A stretch of DNA of 64,000 nucleotides, taken from contig CM119265.1 in NCBI GenBank assembly GCA_051294375.1, positions 16,312,005 to 16,376,004 of the forward strand. The letters are read 5' to 3'. Position numbers and translations under genes: made by a program. This DNA comes from Paraspadella gotoi. Taxonomy: Eukaryota > Chaetognatha. The notes below the pieces were generated by a model. It saw nothing but the letters and a program-made list of their open reading frames with translations. It was not told the DNA's origin and did no database searches. Position 1 is the stretch's first letter; each line of letters starts with the position of its first letter. Positions 37,312 to 51,421 of this stretch are shown here, piece by piece.

Positions 37312-40300
37312 AAATCATTATTTTATAGTATTATCAATAACAGAACGCTTGTTGGGTGAGATCGGGTTTCCAACAAAAATGTCGCTTTAATTGTGAGTTA
37401 GAAAGAGCCCATGACTATTAAGCGGGCCAAAATTGAACACTTTTTATAACTTCTAATTCTCTCAAAAAAATTTCTTTTTCCTTCTATTACTAATCGATTT
37501 TCAATGCAACTTTTTGAATTAGTTCATTGGGTTGTTGCACTGAAGCTTTTAAATATTTATTAATATATAACAAATGACAAAAATTTTTTTAAAAAAAATT
37601 ATTTTTTAAGAACGGATTCTTATAGAGCTTGAAAAGTTAAATGAAAGTTAGTACTACAATTTTTTTAAAATTTGACAAGAAATGGTTAAAAACAAAAAAA
37701 TGTTTAAAAATCATCATCATCATCATCATTGGCTGGATTTTATAGTTTTTTTAAAATTTTTACCAATAAAACAAAAAAATTTTAAAAATTTGTATTAATA
37801 ACCTTTATCTAACTTTTTAAAGCTCTATCAGAATCTATCAAAAAAAATTGACAAATTCAAAAAAAAATTTAACTTTATATAGTAATAAATAATCTTTAAA
37901 GGCTTCCGTGCGACTTATTAATGAAATATTTTTTCTAAAATTATTTTTATTTTCATATTCTCTAACAGTCACTTTACATTATTTATTTGAGAGAACTTCT
38001 AGTTTTTCAACCTGTTCCGGCCTAATGACTATTGTCCACTAGAAAATTAGAATTGTTCAGTTGTTCAATGTTCATGAAAACTCCAGAAAACTGTTAATAC
38101 TTACAAATGATAAGATAAGGTAGCTTTTTAAGGCAGTTTAAAGTACTCGCCTAAACCTCGGCACTTTCGTTTTTCAATATCATAATCTCTCTCTCTCTCT
38201 CTCTCGCTTGTCAGCTACCTTCTTTGAACGACAAGGAATGCTCTTTTGTCGCCGTCTGAATTTGGCAGAAGACCGGAAGCGACCTCTTCGCGTGTTTCGG
38301 TTTGATGAGATAAGAGCCGCTGTGAGTGGCGCCGTCTTTTAGGATGTCGCTACAATCTGAATGGGAAAGTTTTAAGAGGATATGTGAAAGAAAATGGAAA
38401 AAAAAAGGAAACTGAAGAAAAGCGGGAGAAAAGGAAAGCGCGTAGAATAAGGAATGAAACTGCTATCATAGAATTTCCTTCACTAATCGTAGTATTAATA
38501 ATTCAAATAAAGAAAATTATTCTCATCTGTAGTAAATTCTGTAACATTTTACTTTTTGAATTAAACCAACCCAGAAAACCCAAAGCTAAAATCCGAGTTA
38601 TCTTTGTCACGTGACATCCATAAAATGAATCCCAAGTTGATATTCGCAAATCTCAAAAACATAAAACTGCATGAGAAAGACTCGGTAGCGACTCGTTGCA
38701 ACGCATATCCAACCCAGACTCGATAATTTCTCATCGACTGAGGAATCAATCTTGTGATCTTGTCCCCGGCACCGACTCACAAACAAAATTTTCGGGAGCA
38801 AAAGGAAAACACGCTTTAGAGATATTCCTCTTTTCTTTCGTCGTCATCGTCATCATCATCTTTTTTTTCATTTTCGTCGTCATCTTCGTAGATTGAAGGT
38901 TTTTTATCCGCATCCTTGTCAAAGTCGACATCATCGTCGTCGTCGTCATCATCATCATCATCATCATCATCATTATCATCATCATCATCATCCTTGTCAA
39001 AGTCGACATTATCGTCGTCATCATCTTTTTCATCTTCGTCGTTTATTGAATGGGTTTTTTTTTTCGTCGTCAAAAAATATCAAGAAATATTTTCTTTTAC
39101 TTCATCAGTAGATTTACCTTTTTTTGACTCGACAAAAGCGTCAACTTGTGGTTGTTGTCGTCGTCAAAGTTGTTCCCGAAAAATAATTTTTATTCGTGTT
39201 GATTTTCTTATTAAGTAAGTAATACATATTAGGCGTTATCGTTATCTTTCGTCGGGGAATCAACGAATAAGAATCCGTCTCTTTCGCTCTTATAATTCGT
39301 CGTCGTCGTCATGGTCATCGTCATGGTCGTCGTCGTTTTCTTTCACCCTCTCGGCGAGTCAGGCCGTCACGATTCATCGTCCGTGAGAATAGATGGTCTG
39401 TCGCATCGAAGCCTCGTCTCTTGTTCGCCCTTGACTCGCCTCATCCCTAACTCACCCTCGTCAATTTAATGCGTTGACCCGAATCGTCGTCGTCGTCGTC
39501 GCCCAATCCTCCACCCGCTTCGCTACCCGCTTCCTTCCCTCATTGTCGTCGTCGTCATTTCGAAGCCTGAGGCCTCAGTTGAGGACCTCCTTTCCTTTTA
39601 TTTATAGCCACCTGGTCCCCGTTGGCCTCTCGCCAGAGGCCGGGAGGCCCTTCTCTGGCACGAGACCAATTATCCTTTTTCTGCCCCTGATCAGTCAACC
39701 ACGGTATGACTTGCATCATTTTCCAACCCCATCCTTTAACACGCCCACTCTTTCTCTGCACTCCTTTTACCCATCTTCATCTCACGGTGTTCACTCCTAC
39801 CACTCCCATCCCAGCCGACGCTTCACCTCTTTTCTCACACTCACACTCACAATCCATATTCTTTCCCTCTTTTTCACCTTCCTTCCCTTCACGAACTTCA
39901 TCTTTCTTTCTTCGACCACTTTGCATCCTTAATTCTCCCCCACTCTTCCCCCCCCCCATCTCACCAAACAATTCATCTCCTCGTTCAATATTTTCTTCTC
40001 CGCCGACTTCACCTTTCGCCCTTAACGATCTCATTTCTCACCTCGGAGTGAGATCGGCCGGAGGGGAACTTTCGGCGGAGTCTCTTCCGGCGAATGACTG
40101 ATCTAGTAGCTCCATCGCCTTCCGGCGAGTAATAGAATAATCTTTTTTTGGCGGCGCGAATCGACAAGTCACCCATCGGTCGGTATGTTAGTTTTTATCT
40201 ATAATATAAGTGTTCTTCGGTAATATTAACTCATTCTAACTTATATAATTATATAAATATATCTAAATATAACCATATGTACATAAAAATTGTTTAAAAT

Positions 40301-43300
40301 GGCCTTATCTCTTACATCGTGCCAAATAAAAACGATTCTCTAGACCCATCTAAATTAGAAAATGCACATCAGCACCACAGCACCCCAGCGACTCCTCCAT
40401 CCCCATCAGCTTTCTCCATCTCACCTTCGGGCAAATGTCCGATGACGTTCCTCACTTCCGCCTCCAACTCCGGGATCATGTCGGTCTTCTGCATTACGTC
40501 GTCGATTCTCTCGTGGAGAATGCGCATGCGCATCGCATTCCGATCGTCGACCGTCGTCGACGCCGCCATCCGCGCCTCCAGTTTGGAAACGCGGCCCGAT
40601 TGCTCGTTGTGGAGGCGGACGAGCTTCTCCAGCTTTTTTTGTTTTTTGATGGGGAAGGGAGAAAGGTCGATTGTGAACGAAGCTGTTTCGTTTTTACTTT
40701 AAAGTTCACGAAACGGTTTTTAATAAAGGGCATGTTCATCGTTGTTCCTAACTATTTCAAAGGTTACTTGTCTTTGTTCATTATTCCCCAACGCTGCAAA
40801 CCGTCTCGAATTTCGGAAACGCCCCCTATTCTCCGAAAGAAAAATCAAATAACGGATCTCATAAAGAGACTCAAGCGTGAAAAACTCTGGGTAACGCCCA
40901 CTCGCTGTTATGGTTGCCACGCCTTCAGAAGTCGCGCCGCCCCTCTTACGAAGATAAGAATTTTTGATGTTTCTCTCTCTTTTCTTTCTTCTCATTTGGT
41001 CCTTGAATCTTTTAGAGGGTCTTTTGTTTTTGTGTTGTTATTTTGAAATTGTTAATTTTTAATTTTAACCCTCTCATTTTCGCTATTATAGATTGCAATA
41101 AAGCAACTTATCTTTCAGTCACCTCCGCCATCTTTGCTCTCTCTTACTTTTTTCTCCTGGTCTTTGATGCTGGCATCTTGGTGAAAATCTCGTTGGCTTT
41201 TTTCGCAAGACCGTAAAGTCGCGTTTAAGAACTTGTTCTCCAGTTGCGCCATCTTGAAAAGTGGGAGGGGAGGAGGAAGAGGAGGGGAACGGACTTGAGG
41301 ATGTAAATTTAAAAATAGATTGCTTATCAAAAAAATAAAAAAAGATGTAACCTTGAGATCGGATCTCAACATCCTGAGCTCGATTTGCACCATGGCATCC
41401 TCGGTGTCCTCGATGTGTTCTTTGAAGGATGTCGTTTCAATGTCCAGTTCGGTTTTCACCTGAAAGATCGATAAGAAGGTTATGATCTATTGAATGATGA
41501 ACATCTTTATTCAATAAATACAAATGAAAATTAAGCACTTAAACGCTTTTAATTCTTGAAACTTGTTGGTATTTATATGGTTATAAGATTAATTCAATTT
41601 GGCCTCGTCATTGTGAAGGTAAATTGAAATAGACGTCTTCAAGTTTTTTCGCCGTTTGACTTTTTTTTTACTGAAGTTAACCGTACTGACGTTGATTATT
41701 GCTTGTCTGGCGGAATCCAGCTGACTCTGCCAGGACGACGTCTCCGCTGATTCGATCGCCGAATTCTCCAGTCGCTCGTCCAAGACCTCCAAGCGATCAG
41801 AATTGTTCATGATCATCTCTCCGATCCTTCCGATGTCTCTAAAATAAAAAAATTGAAAAATTCCGATCGTTATAATATTTTTTTGATGTTGTAAATATTA
41901 TTTACTTGTAGTTGAGATTGGCTTGCTTCGAAGCAAGGTCGTAGTGCTTGTGTTCGGCTTCGAGCTTTCCGAGTTGTTGCGTGAAGTTGAAAATGAACTG
42001 TTGCAGTGACGTCATTTGTTCGCGCGACGGTCGCTGTTTTAATGTAGTCAAATATTTGAGATTGCGCTATAATCTCATTTGCATAATGTAGTATGAACTA
42101 AATGGCCAACCGATATCTTTTTTTGCTGTTTCAGTCAAGTGAAGATTAATCCTCGAGATTGAAAAATTAGTATTGAAACAGACCTTATAATGATTATCAG
42201 ATTGTTTTTTATTCTTAAGAGCTGCTCTGTTAAACACTTTTAAGAATTGTTATATATCATAAGTGGTATAGTGGCATCGCTCCGAATCGTCATACACGGC
42301 TTCTAAAATTGAGAATTCGCACCTGTGGTTCTATTTTCTTCTCGGTTTCACCCGAGTGTCCGTCTCTTTTCCTCTTTCCTTCCTCCGAAAGAATTTTCAC
42401 TTTTGAGCTCAAATTTTTCACGTTTTCTTTCACTTTGTCGAAACTTAAAAGGGGAAAAAAATTTATATTGAAATTCCATTTAAAATTTTAAAGATTTTCA
42501 GGCTGTTTTTGAATTTTTTGGTCGGAAACTCTTTCCTGCATTAATTATTTGGCTTTGGGAGGAAAAAAATCCAATTAAACGTTTCAGTTTAAAATTTTAA
42601 AAAGAAAAAGGAGGAAATTCTTGAAGGAAAGCAATGGATTCCATCTGAAAAAAAAAAGAAACATTTCTTCTTTCTTATTTGTTACAAAACTTAGTTACGA
42701 TTTCATTTTATTCTCAGATGTTTTTCAACCACAATGATTATATTTTATCTCCTTTCTGCAATATTATTATTAATATTTTATGGAAATAATGGAAATAATT
42801 AGATAAATTTGGTTTGAAATAAGTGGAAATGTTGAAAGAAAATAGAGACCTACAGTTCAAATTAGAAAATCCAACCGATATGTTTTAGTATTAAGCACTT
42901 CGTAGTAGAAAATATTGGTAAAAGAAAAATAAAAATGTACTAGTAAATCCTACTACGAATTGCTTAATACGAAATCATTCTCTCCTGTGTATGTGATGTC
43001 TCTTCAACAACAAACCGATATGATTTGTAATTTAAGACTTCCTACTTTTTGAGCATTGACGAAACTGAAGCCTTGACGTCGCCGATGACGCGATCTTGAT
43101 CTTTGTATTTCGTCTGAATTTTCTCGAAATTTATTCGCAGCCGCTTTTCCTCTTTGCCAAGTCTATGTAATGTAATCAATTAACGTATTTGATAATGAAA
43201 TTCTGAATACTGAATCTACAGTACTTTGTATATTGAATCGTTTTATTTTTAAAAAAAAAATCACTTTTCCGATCTTTGACCTGACCTTATAACATCCTTC

Positions 43301-46300
43301 TCCACTGCGCCATCGACGCCTTCGAGAAGATCGAGGAGTTGGTCCACCTTCTTCAAGTCTTCCTTCAACTTCGTTTCGTCGTTCGTCGGCGTCGTCGTCT
43401 CCGTTCCCTCGACGGGATCGGACGGCGACGACGATGACGACGACGATGGCGACGACGACGACGTCGTTTTTTTCGTTCCCTCGTTAATTTCGTTGGGGCG
43501 GTTATCTGTATTAAAGTTGTGTCAGTTTAATTGTCTGTATATTTTATGAATTTTACAATTCAATATCCCATTTTCCGTTTCTTTTCATTGATTCTCGTGC
43601 AATTACAAATTCCCGCCTTGTACGACGCTAAATTTAATTCGGGAGACGAATCGTGACGAAACGTGACTGCCCTTCGTTTAAATTAGTCTCTTTAATCATT
43701 TCGAGCCCTTTTTAATAATTCGCTATTTAATCAACGAACGTGAAAAATGAAGCGGTTTAGCCAAGCATTAATGGGGTAACCGACGGGGAAAATAGGCGTA
43801 TTTGTCATGGGCTAAAATTAGTACCGCAGGGGAGTTTGCATTGCGTTTTCCTCCCTCGGTCAATCACACGGACGTTCACCTGTTTTTTTCTCCAACTCAG
43901 TCTTTTTAATCGACGCGGCCGGCGTCATCGGGGCCAGTGGCGTCATCGGCCGCGTTTCCAAGATGGCGCCAAAGTCGTTCCAGAGTCTTTTGGCCATCTT
44001 CTTGGATTTAGAGGGAGCCTCGATGTGAAGGGAGATGAAGGCCTCGAGGCTGCGTTGCGCCGTTTGGAGGTCGGCGCTGGAAGAAAAAAAAAAAGGGAGG
44101 AAGGATTGCGTCTCTCTTCAGCCTCGTTGTGAACGAGAGATAAACGACCTCTCCGCGCGAATCATTCATCATCCGAACCTAAATTTGCTTTGTTCTTCTG
44201 TCATCTTTTCCCGCTGACGGCGCTCCGCCTCTACGGCGGCGGAGAGGGAAAACAAATGATCCTGCATCGAATCCACGGAATTCCTCAGAGCGCGAATCGA
44301 TTTGTTTTGTAGAGTCTGCACCTTTTTCAAGGTTCGAACGTCCAAGCGAATCTGGGGAGAAAAAAATGATGGAGAGGATTTTTTAAAAAAAAGTTTAAAA
44401 GCGCGGGAAGCGGAGTGGAGCGACTCTATTCCCAACCGATCCGAGCGGCCCTTTTGTTTCGTCGCCAAGGGGCTGCATGAATCATGAAAACAAAAGAGAA
44501 ATAGAAAATGCCTAATGAAGCTGGGCGATGGATTAATAAGTAATGGATCCTGAAGGATGTTGAAAAGGATGGGGAGGGAAATCCATAACACAGTGGAGGA
44601 CACCATCTTCTGTATCGTGCAAATTGGTGCCTGCAACTGTAAGGTAACTGTAAGGTTACAATGTTAACTGAGAAAAACTGATTTGGTGATACTACGGACC
44701 TCATCTGCTTAATTTTACTTAAAAAATTCATCGATTTCTATTACCGTTCTATACTTATTAATTCTAGCTTCTTAATAGAATATACGGGACACAAAATCCA
44801 GTACCTGATTTTGATTCCTCTTCAAGTCGTTGACGCCCCAACGTCCGTCTTCCACCTGCAAGAGTCAAACGGTTCCTTCAGTCAAGTAGCAGAAACAAAA
44901 AATATTTGCAAAAAAAGAGCATCTCGCAGTCAATGTAAAAAAAAAGCGTGACTAATTCTACGCAATCAAAAAAAAACAACCGTTTTGTGTGTTTGTGAGT
45001 GCGCACGCACGAAAAGGCGCGAGTTTAACTTGGAAGCGCGTGCAATCGCGTGCTCTGGGGGGTGAGAGATTCTTTTATCGTCGGCGGGTTTACATGCGTG
45101 CGATCGCGACACGTGTACGAGCGTGTGGTTTGAATCGTGAATCTTTTTTTTTTTTTTTAGTCTTTCATTCATGACGTAACCGAAACAAATAAAAAACCTT
45201 CTATTGTCTAATGAAGATTCTCTCCGTTCGACATTTTTTTTTCCCCGCGCGTCAATATGACGTCACTTTCAGCGCCCAAACTTACCGAGGCGCCGCCCAG
45301 AGTGGGCGCTATTCCCGCCAGGAGTCTCTCCATCTCTTCCATCTCTACGACCATCTCTTTCTCAATCCGTTCGTCCATCCGTTCCTCCGAAAACGGAATC
45401 TCTTCCTCCGGATTCATCCTCGCGTTGCCAAATGTTATGCCCTCTGCATCTCCGCTGCCCCAATCATCTGGCCAATTAGCGGCGTCATTGAGCATCGCGC
45501 CCTCTCTCCGACTCGTCGCATCTACGACGCCATTTGCGTCGCCCCTTTTATTCATTCCTCTGGAAATCCACCGGAAGTTATTTTCTTCGCCGACGTTTTG
45601 CTCAATTTTTCCGGCGTTGATTTTCGGATTAGTTTCGACGGTTTTTCCGGCTGTTTTCGTCGGCGAACCGGATATTTTCTCGGCAGATGTCGACTCGGCG
45701 ATTCGTTTATCCGTAAATTCGGCAACGTCACGATTTCCTCCGTCAAACTCGACCGCGTCATCGAAAGACGTCGCCCCCGCGTCTCGGCGGAAATCGTTGG
45801 CGTCATCGGTGACGTCATCCGATCCCTTGACGTGACGCGCGACGTCAGAGACGGCGTCTAAATTGCGATCATTCGGGCGAAGGTAGTCGTGGTTGTCGTT
45901 ATTGTTTTTGTCGTCAATGCTTCGTCTCATTCGAACGCGATTCGGTTGCTAAGCGACCAAGCGACGATAATAGCGACGACGTAGCCGACAAAGGGAAATC
46001 GCGCGGAAAGAAATAGTAGTCGGAAAATTTTGGAGAGAGAGAGAGAGAGGGCAGGGTTTGAGGTTGGTCGGAGGGCCAGGTTTAAAACAAAAAAAAACAA
46101 AAAAAAAACAAAAGGAAAACGGCGGTTACGACTACAGAATTAATAGAACAATTAGTTTCAACGCAATAGCACAGAATTACATTACTGTTACTAAGATTCA
46201 TCTGAAAACTTGCTTGAATTTTTTTTTCATTGAAACTGTTAGTTTCCAAACTAGTTATTCATTCAAAACGCAACTTGTTTTTAGTTCTTGTAGTCACCGC

Positions 46301-47420
46301 CTGGGAGACGAAACGAAAGACAAAGATCGATGCGATCGATGAAAGTGTATTTTGTTTAAATCTTTCGCCGCTATCGAAATCGCGGCGCCGATCAAAGCAT
46401 TTCTCGGAAAAGGAATGAGAAATCTGACTTTGACCGAATCGAAGGAAATCATTATTACGGGGCCTCGGGGGGGGCCTCTCTTTGGGGGGGAGGGGTTGTA
46501 TGTTGCCTCACCTCTTTCCCCAAGTGAAGGATCTTGTTGTGGTCGGCCTGGGCGTTGACTTTGAGAGCGAGGATCTCTGATTTAAGAAAATTTATGGCTT
46601 CGTCCTGTTTGTCCATACGCTCCTGTATCACGCTCACAACGGACCTGTGGGCAGGGAAGGGGGCGTGTGATTATGGCAACGAAAATGTGAATATCAAAAT
46701 ATTTTCTTTTGAGGATTGGTGTTGCTGGTGTTGGATTGCTTGGTTTTCTTTTTCTTCTCTTTTTCTTTCTTTTTTTCTTATCGTCTCTCTTTTCTTTTTC
46801 TTTTTTTTTTTATTTCTTTCTATTCCATTTTTTTCTATTTTTTTATCTTATTTTTTCTTTTCTGCCTTTCTTCAATTTATTTTCCTCTCTGAATGAACCA
46901 CTAGTCCGAGAATCGGGAGTCAAACCGAGCGATGTCGATTACCCAAAAACAATTGGCTTTTTGTTCTTTTTATTTCTTTCTCTTTTTATTTGTTTTCGGC
47001 CCTAAAACCGTCGGATTTAAATCATCCCAGCGCCTCTAGTGGCCATTGATCGAAAATAAAGAATCCATTAAACAGAAAATGGATTAAAAAAAACCCGAAA
47101 GAAAGAAGTAAATAAGACTAAGATTTAACGGTTCGAGAGGCGTGCGAAATATTTCAATTTTTGATTCGTTTTATTTTTTTCAATTTATAGTTATACTCTA
47201 ACTTTCAAATTAGTAATATTAAGTATCCTTTCCTTTGTATGTATTTTGTTAAAAACAAATCGCTCTATGAATATCTGTCTTTGCCAAAATTTAATTTCCT
47301 CTCGTCGTTTCGACGTTTCGGGTAACTCGTATCTCGCAATGGTGAGCCTCACAACAAGCTTCGGTTTTGTTTACATCCGAAAAACGTGGATTAGAACAGG
47401 GAGAATTTTTTTCCCCCTGA

Positions 47421-47507
<87 letters not shown>

Positions 47508-49323
47508 TCTACTGTTTATGTCGAGAACGAGGGAAGCATCGAATTCACCAAAGAGATGTTTACATCGCCGTTTCTTTGGAATTTTTATTTGTTTACCAGT
47601 TGTTATCTCAGCGTCTTTTTTTTTTTTTTGCTCTCATTCCCTTTTTTTCCCTTTTTATATATTTACTTAAACTGCTTCTCTTTCACTTTCCCCGCTTCCT
47701 ATCTTTTTTTCTCTTTCCCCCTTTCTCTCTCTGGGAGTTATAATGTAAGATCAAGACATTAAAATGATGGGCGTAGAATTTTTTTATTTCCCCCATTTTC
47801 TCGGCGTTTTTCTCCTTTTTTTTTCCTTTGGGTTCTCAAGTCTTTGGATTTTTTTGGCCCCAGTTTCCGAATTCTGTCGCCTTGGATCCTCCTTGCAAAA
47901 TGCATGTATTAATTTTATATCACAAGCGCGGTTTTTGGATAAATTTTCGAGACATTTTCCAAATTAATTAATTCTTCGTTCGTTTATCGTTTTAACTTTT
48001 TCAGAGACTCATCGGTGTGACCTTTGGTTCTAAATTTCTAATCACCCCTCGAGTTCACTCTTCTCTCTTTTGAGACCAAAGATGATGAATCGAATTCTTG
48101 GGGACAGATCCGTCACTCTCTCGAAGGGACCATCGTTGACGAGCTTCTCGAGAGGTGCGGTCTTTCAAATCAAGCGTCAACACTGGGATGAAAAAAAACG
48201 AGTTCAAAATACCGGGAAAACGTTACCTTCAATGATCTTTTTTTTTTCTGTAATCTTTAATCCAGTATTGCTGGAGATTTTAATACATATTACATGTTTC
48301 CCTGGATGATTTGTAATTTTAATTTCCTACCGCCGACGATATCTTTATCCCACGAGCGCAAATCACAGCAACTTTTGATTATTGGTTTCCAATCTCTGAT
48401 CTTTTATCTCGCGGTATTCGTATCAGTGATCACGGATCACTCATCTCGGATCTCACGATCGTGAACAACAAACGATCGGGAATTTTGGATTCTTTTACCG
48501 AGATGCTCGTAAAAGAAACCCAAACCCCGAAAAAATAACGCGAATCAAAAAAAAAAAAAAAGAAAGGAAAAAAAAGTCAAGTACCTTCATCGACCTCCGG
48601 AGATTTTATCCGTTTTATCACATCTCACCCCCCCACCCCCCTCCCATCGCCGCCATCCGCCGCGACCAGTTTTCACCGATTCGTTGCCCCCTCGGGGTCG
48701 CGCGGGGTCGATGCGGGGTCACGCCGTCGAGAATTCTCTCTCGCGGGATCACGTGATTCAAAGTCAAAGCGTGAGACAAAAAAAAAAGTCACCGAACTGG
48801 ATTCGCGCGACGATTACAATCTCTTCGTCGTCGCGATTCACGTGACGTTGAACTTTGCACGTCTCACGACTATCGAGCGCTCTTGCCCCACTTTCTCCGA
48901 TCTCACTTTCTCTTCCGTTTCTGATTTCAGCTTGACGGGTTTTAGTTTTTCGTTCACCGGGTTTATTTTTATCTTCCTTCCTCCTCTTGGTTTATTTTTT
49001 TCTCTCAAATTCACAGGCCCGAATTTTCAATTTATTTTTTTAAATTATAGTTTCTATTTGTTTTAAGTTTACTTTTTTCTTTCTTTTTGGTTTCTTTCTT
49101 TTTTTCTTTCTCTCTTTCTCTCTTATTTTCTTTCTTTCTTGGTTTTTCTGGTCTAGTATTTGCTTTCCTCTTTACTCCAATTTTCGCGACACTCCACTCA
49201 AAATTTGTCTTTAATATTTCCTTTTCTTTCTTTTTTTTTTTTAATTTGAGGCGAATTCCTTGTAAATAGAGTTCCGTCGGGGTGGCCAATCCACAGTCAA
49301 TACCGAATATTTCTGAATGGAAC

Positions 49324-49415
<92 letters not shown>

Positions 49416-50509
49416 CCCTCCCATTTTTTCCTCTTCTCCTTTCCTCGCTCTTTTTAATTACCTCTACTTCTCATTCATTTCCATTTCCCCACTTCTCTTC
49501 AACCTCCCTTCTCCTCTCTCTCCCTTCTCATTCTCCCAATTCCTCTTCACAAAGTAAACTCGTAAACAGCTGATTGAGCCATCATCGCCGTCACTAATTT
49601 CGAGCCCGAAGGTCAAAGGATCGAGCCTCGAATTCGTCCATGAGTTTTTAACGATTCACTCTCGAATACCGGCTGTCGAATGTTCTACGCCAATTTTAGG
49701 TCTGCGACCCAATTCGAGTGCTAAAAGAAGAGAAAGCCTATGTTTTAGCGCTGTGAATCACAGTAAGATGCGACGCTATAATTAATTAAATTGACGCTCG
49801 TAAAGAAAATTAAAGTCGACTCTCGATCCTTGCTATTAACCGATAAACGATCGAAATTTCCGCAATTTTCTGCAGAACCTTAATGCAATGAACTCCCGGT
49901 TCGGCAATGAGTTGAAACTCGAGGCCAATTGTGAAAACGGAATATGAACCGAACTCAACCTGCAGCCTCAGTCTATGCAAACATCTCTGCCGTGTATTAT
50001 ATTTCTTGTTTGGCTTCCATATTTTTGAATTCCTTCGACAACAATCATTCTTCCAAGCGTAGAAATTTCCCAGATATTGCCTCGTGACGTAAAAAAATTT
50101 AAATATCTCTCGAACGTTAAATACTCGGGGGAAATTTTAATATCAAAATCTAGAGAACCCGTCGTTGGATCGGGATGAAATTGCGAAGATAAAAAAAAGT
50201 TGAAGAATGAGAGAGATCAAGAAGAAGGGATCGAGGGATCCCCACTTGCTAAGAGATCGGGAAAGGTAAGAGACGTGTGGAAGAGGTGGAGGGCGGGGGA
50301 CTGTGGAAATGTGGATGGAGGGAAGAGGGTTCAGTGCGACGACCATGTCGGTCCCGAGATTCTTTAGGCGAACCTAAATGAATTCGATCCTGTACAACAT
50401 TCCTTTGCCGTCCGTTTTCTTGTTCGAACATTTTTCTCCCGGTTTTTTTTTTTTTGTTAGAACCTGGAGGTTTTGGAGCATTCCTCGTTTGACGGGATTT
50501 GAAATAAAA

Positions 50510-50554
<45 letters not shown>

Positions 50555-51388
50555 CCCCCTTTCTCCGTCTGTTTTTCCTCCTCAGTTTTTTTTTTTAAAC
50601 TGTTTTATTACCTTGAACCCTCTCTCCCCTTTGCTTTGTCCTGTCTTTTTCTCTCAACCTTCGATCTCTGGATAAACGATAAAGTTTTCTCCAGTTTTTT
50701 TCCCCTTTTTGTACCAGGAGACTTCGTTCGTCCGATCGACTTCTTCGCCGAAGTCTTCGGTCGAAAATCCTAAGAACGAAATTGTTTTTTCTTTATAAAA
50801 TTTAGAGAATTTGTTTTTCTCGTCGCTGGATTTGATTTTTTTTTTTTAGCCGCCAGTGTGTCTCACGTTCGTTTACCGAATCTCTTGTTCCCAGAAATAA
50901 CAGAACACAATGAGAGTCTTTGTTCGCTTTTGTTCACTTCGATAACGTGGAGTCTCAGAGTTACAACTTTAAAACCAAATCGAAATGCCAAAAAAATAAA
51001 TGTATAGCAAATATATTGTGTAATTCATATTGTATATTACGAAGGGGAAAAAAAACAAAGCAGGAAAAACATTACATAATAATTACGTACATATTTAAAC
51101 AAACAATCAGAGGAGCAGCCAAACAATGAAGCATTCAAACAAGCAAACCCTACCACCAACCAAAGACGGCCGAAGGAACGGCAAAGCCATTACTTAGATA
51201 TCGACACAAACATATCTAAGAAATGGTCGATTTAAGGCGGACGTGAAGCCATAAAACAAAACAAACACTGAAAAGAAAAGAATCATAAAAGAGACGTTAG
51301 AAAGGAGGGAAAAAAGGAAGGAAAATGAAGGGCAATGAAGACCATCATAAAAAATGGGAGGGGAAAAAACCCGCGGCGAATCACGTTA

Positions 51389-51421
<33 letters not shown>

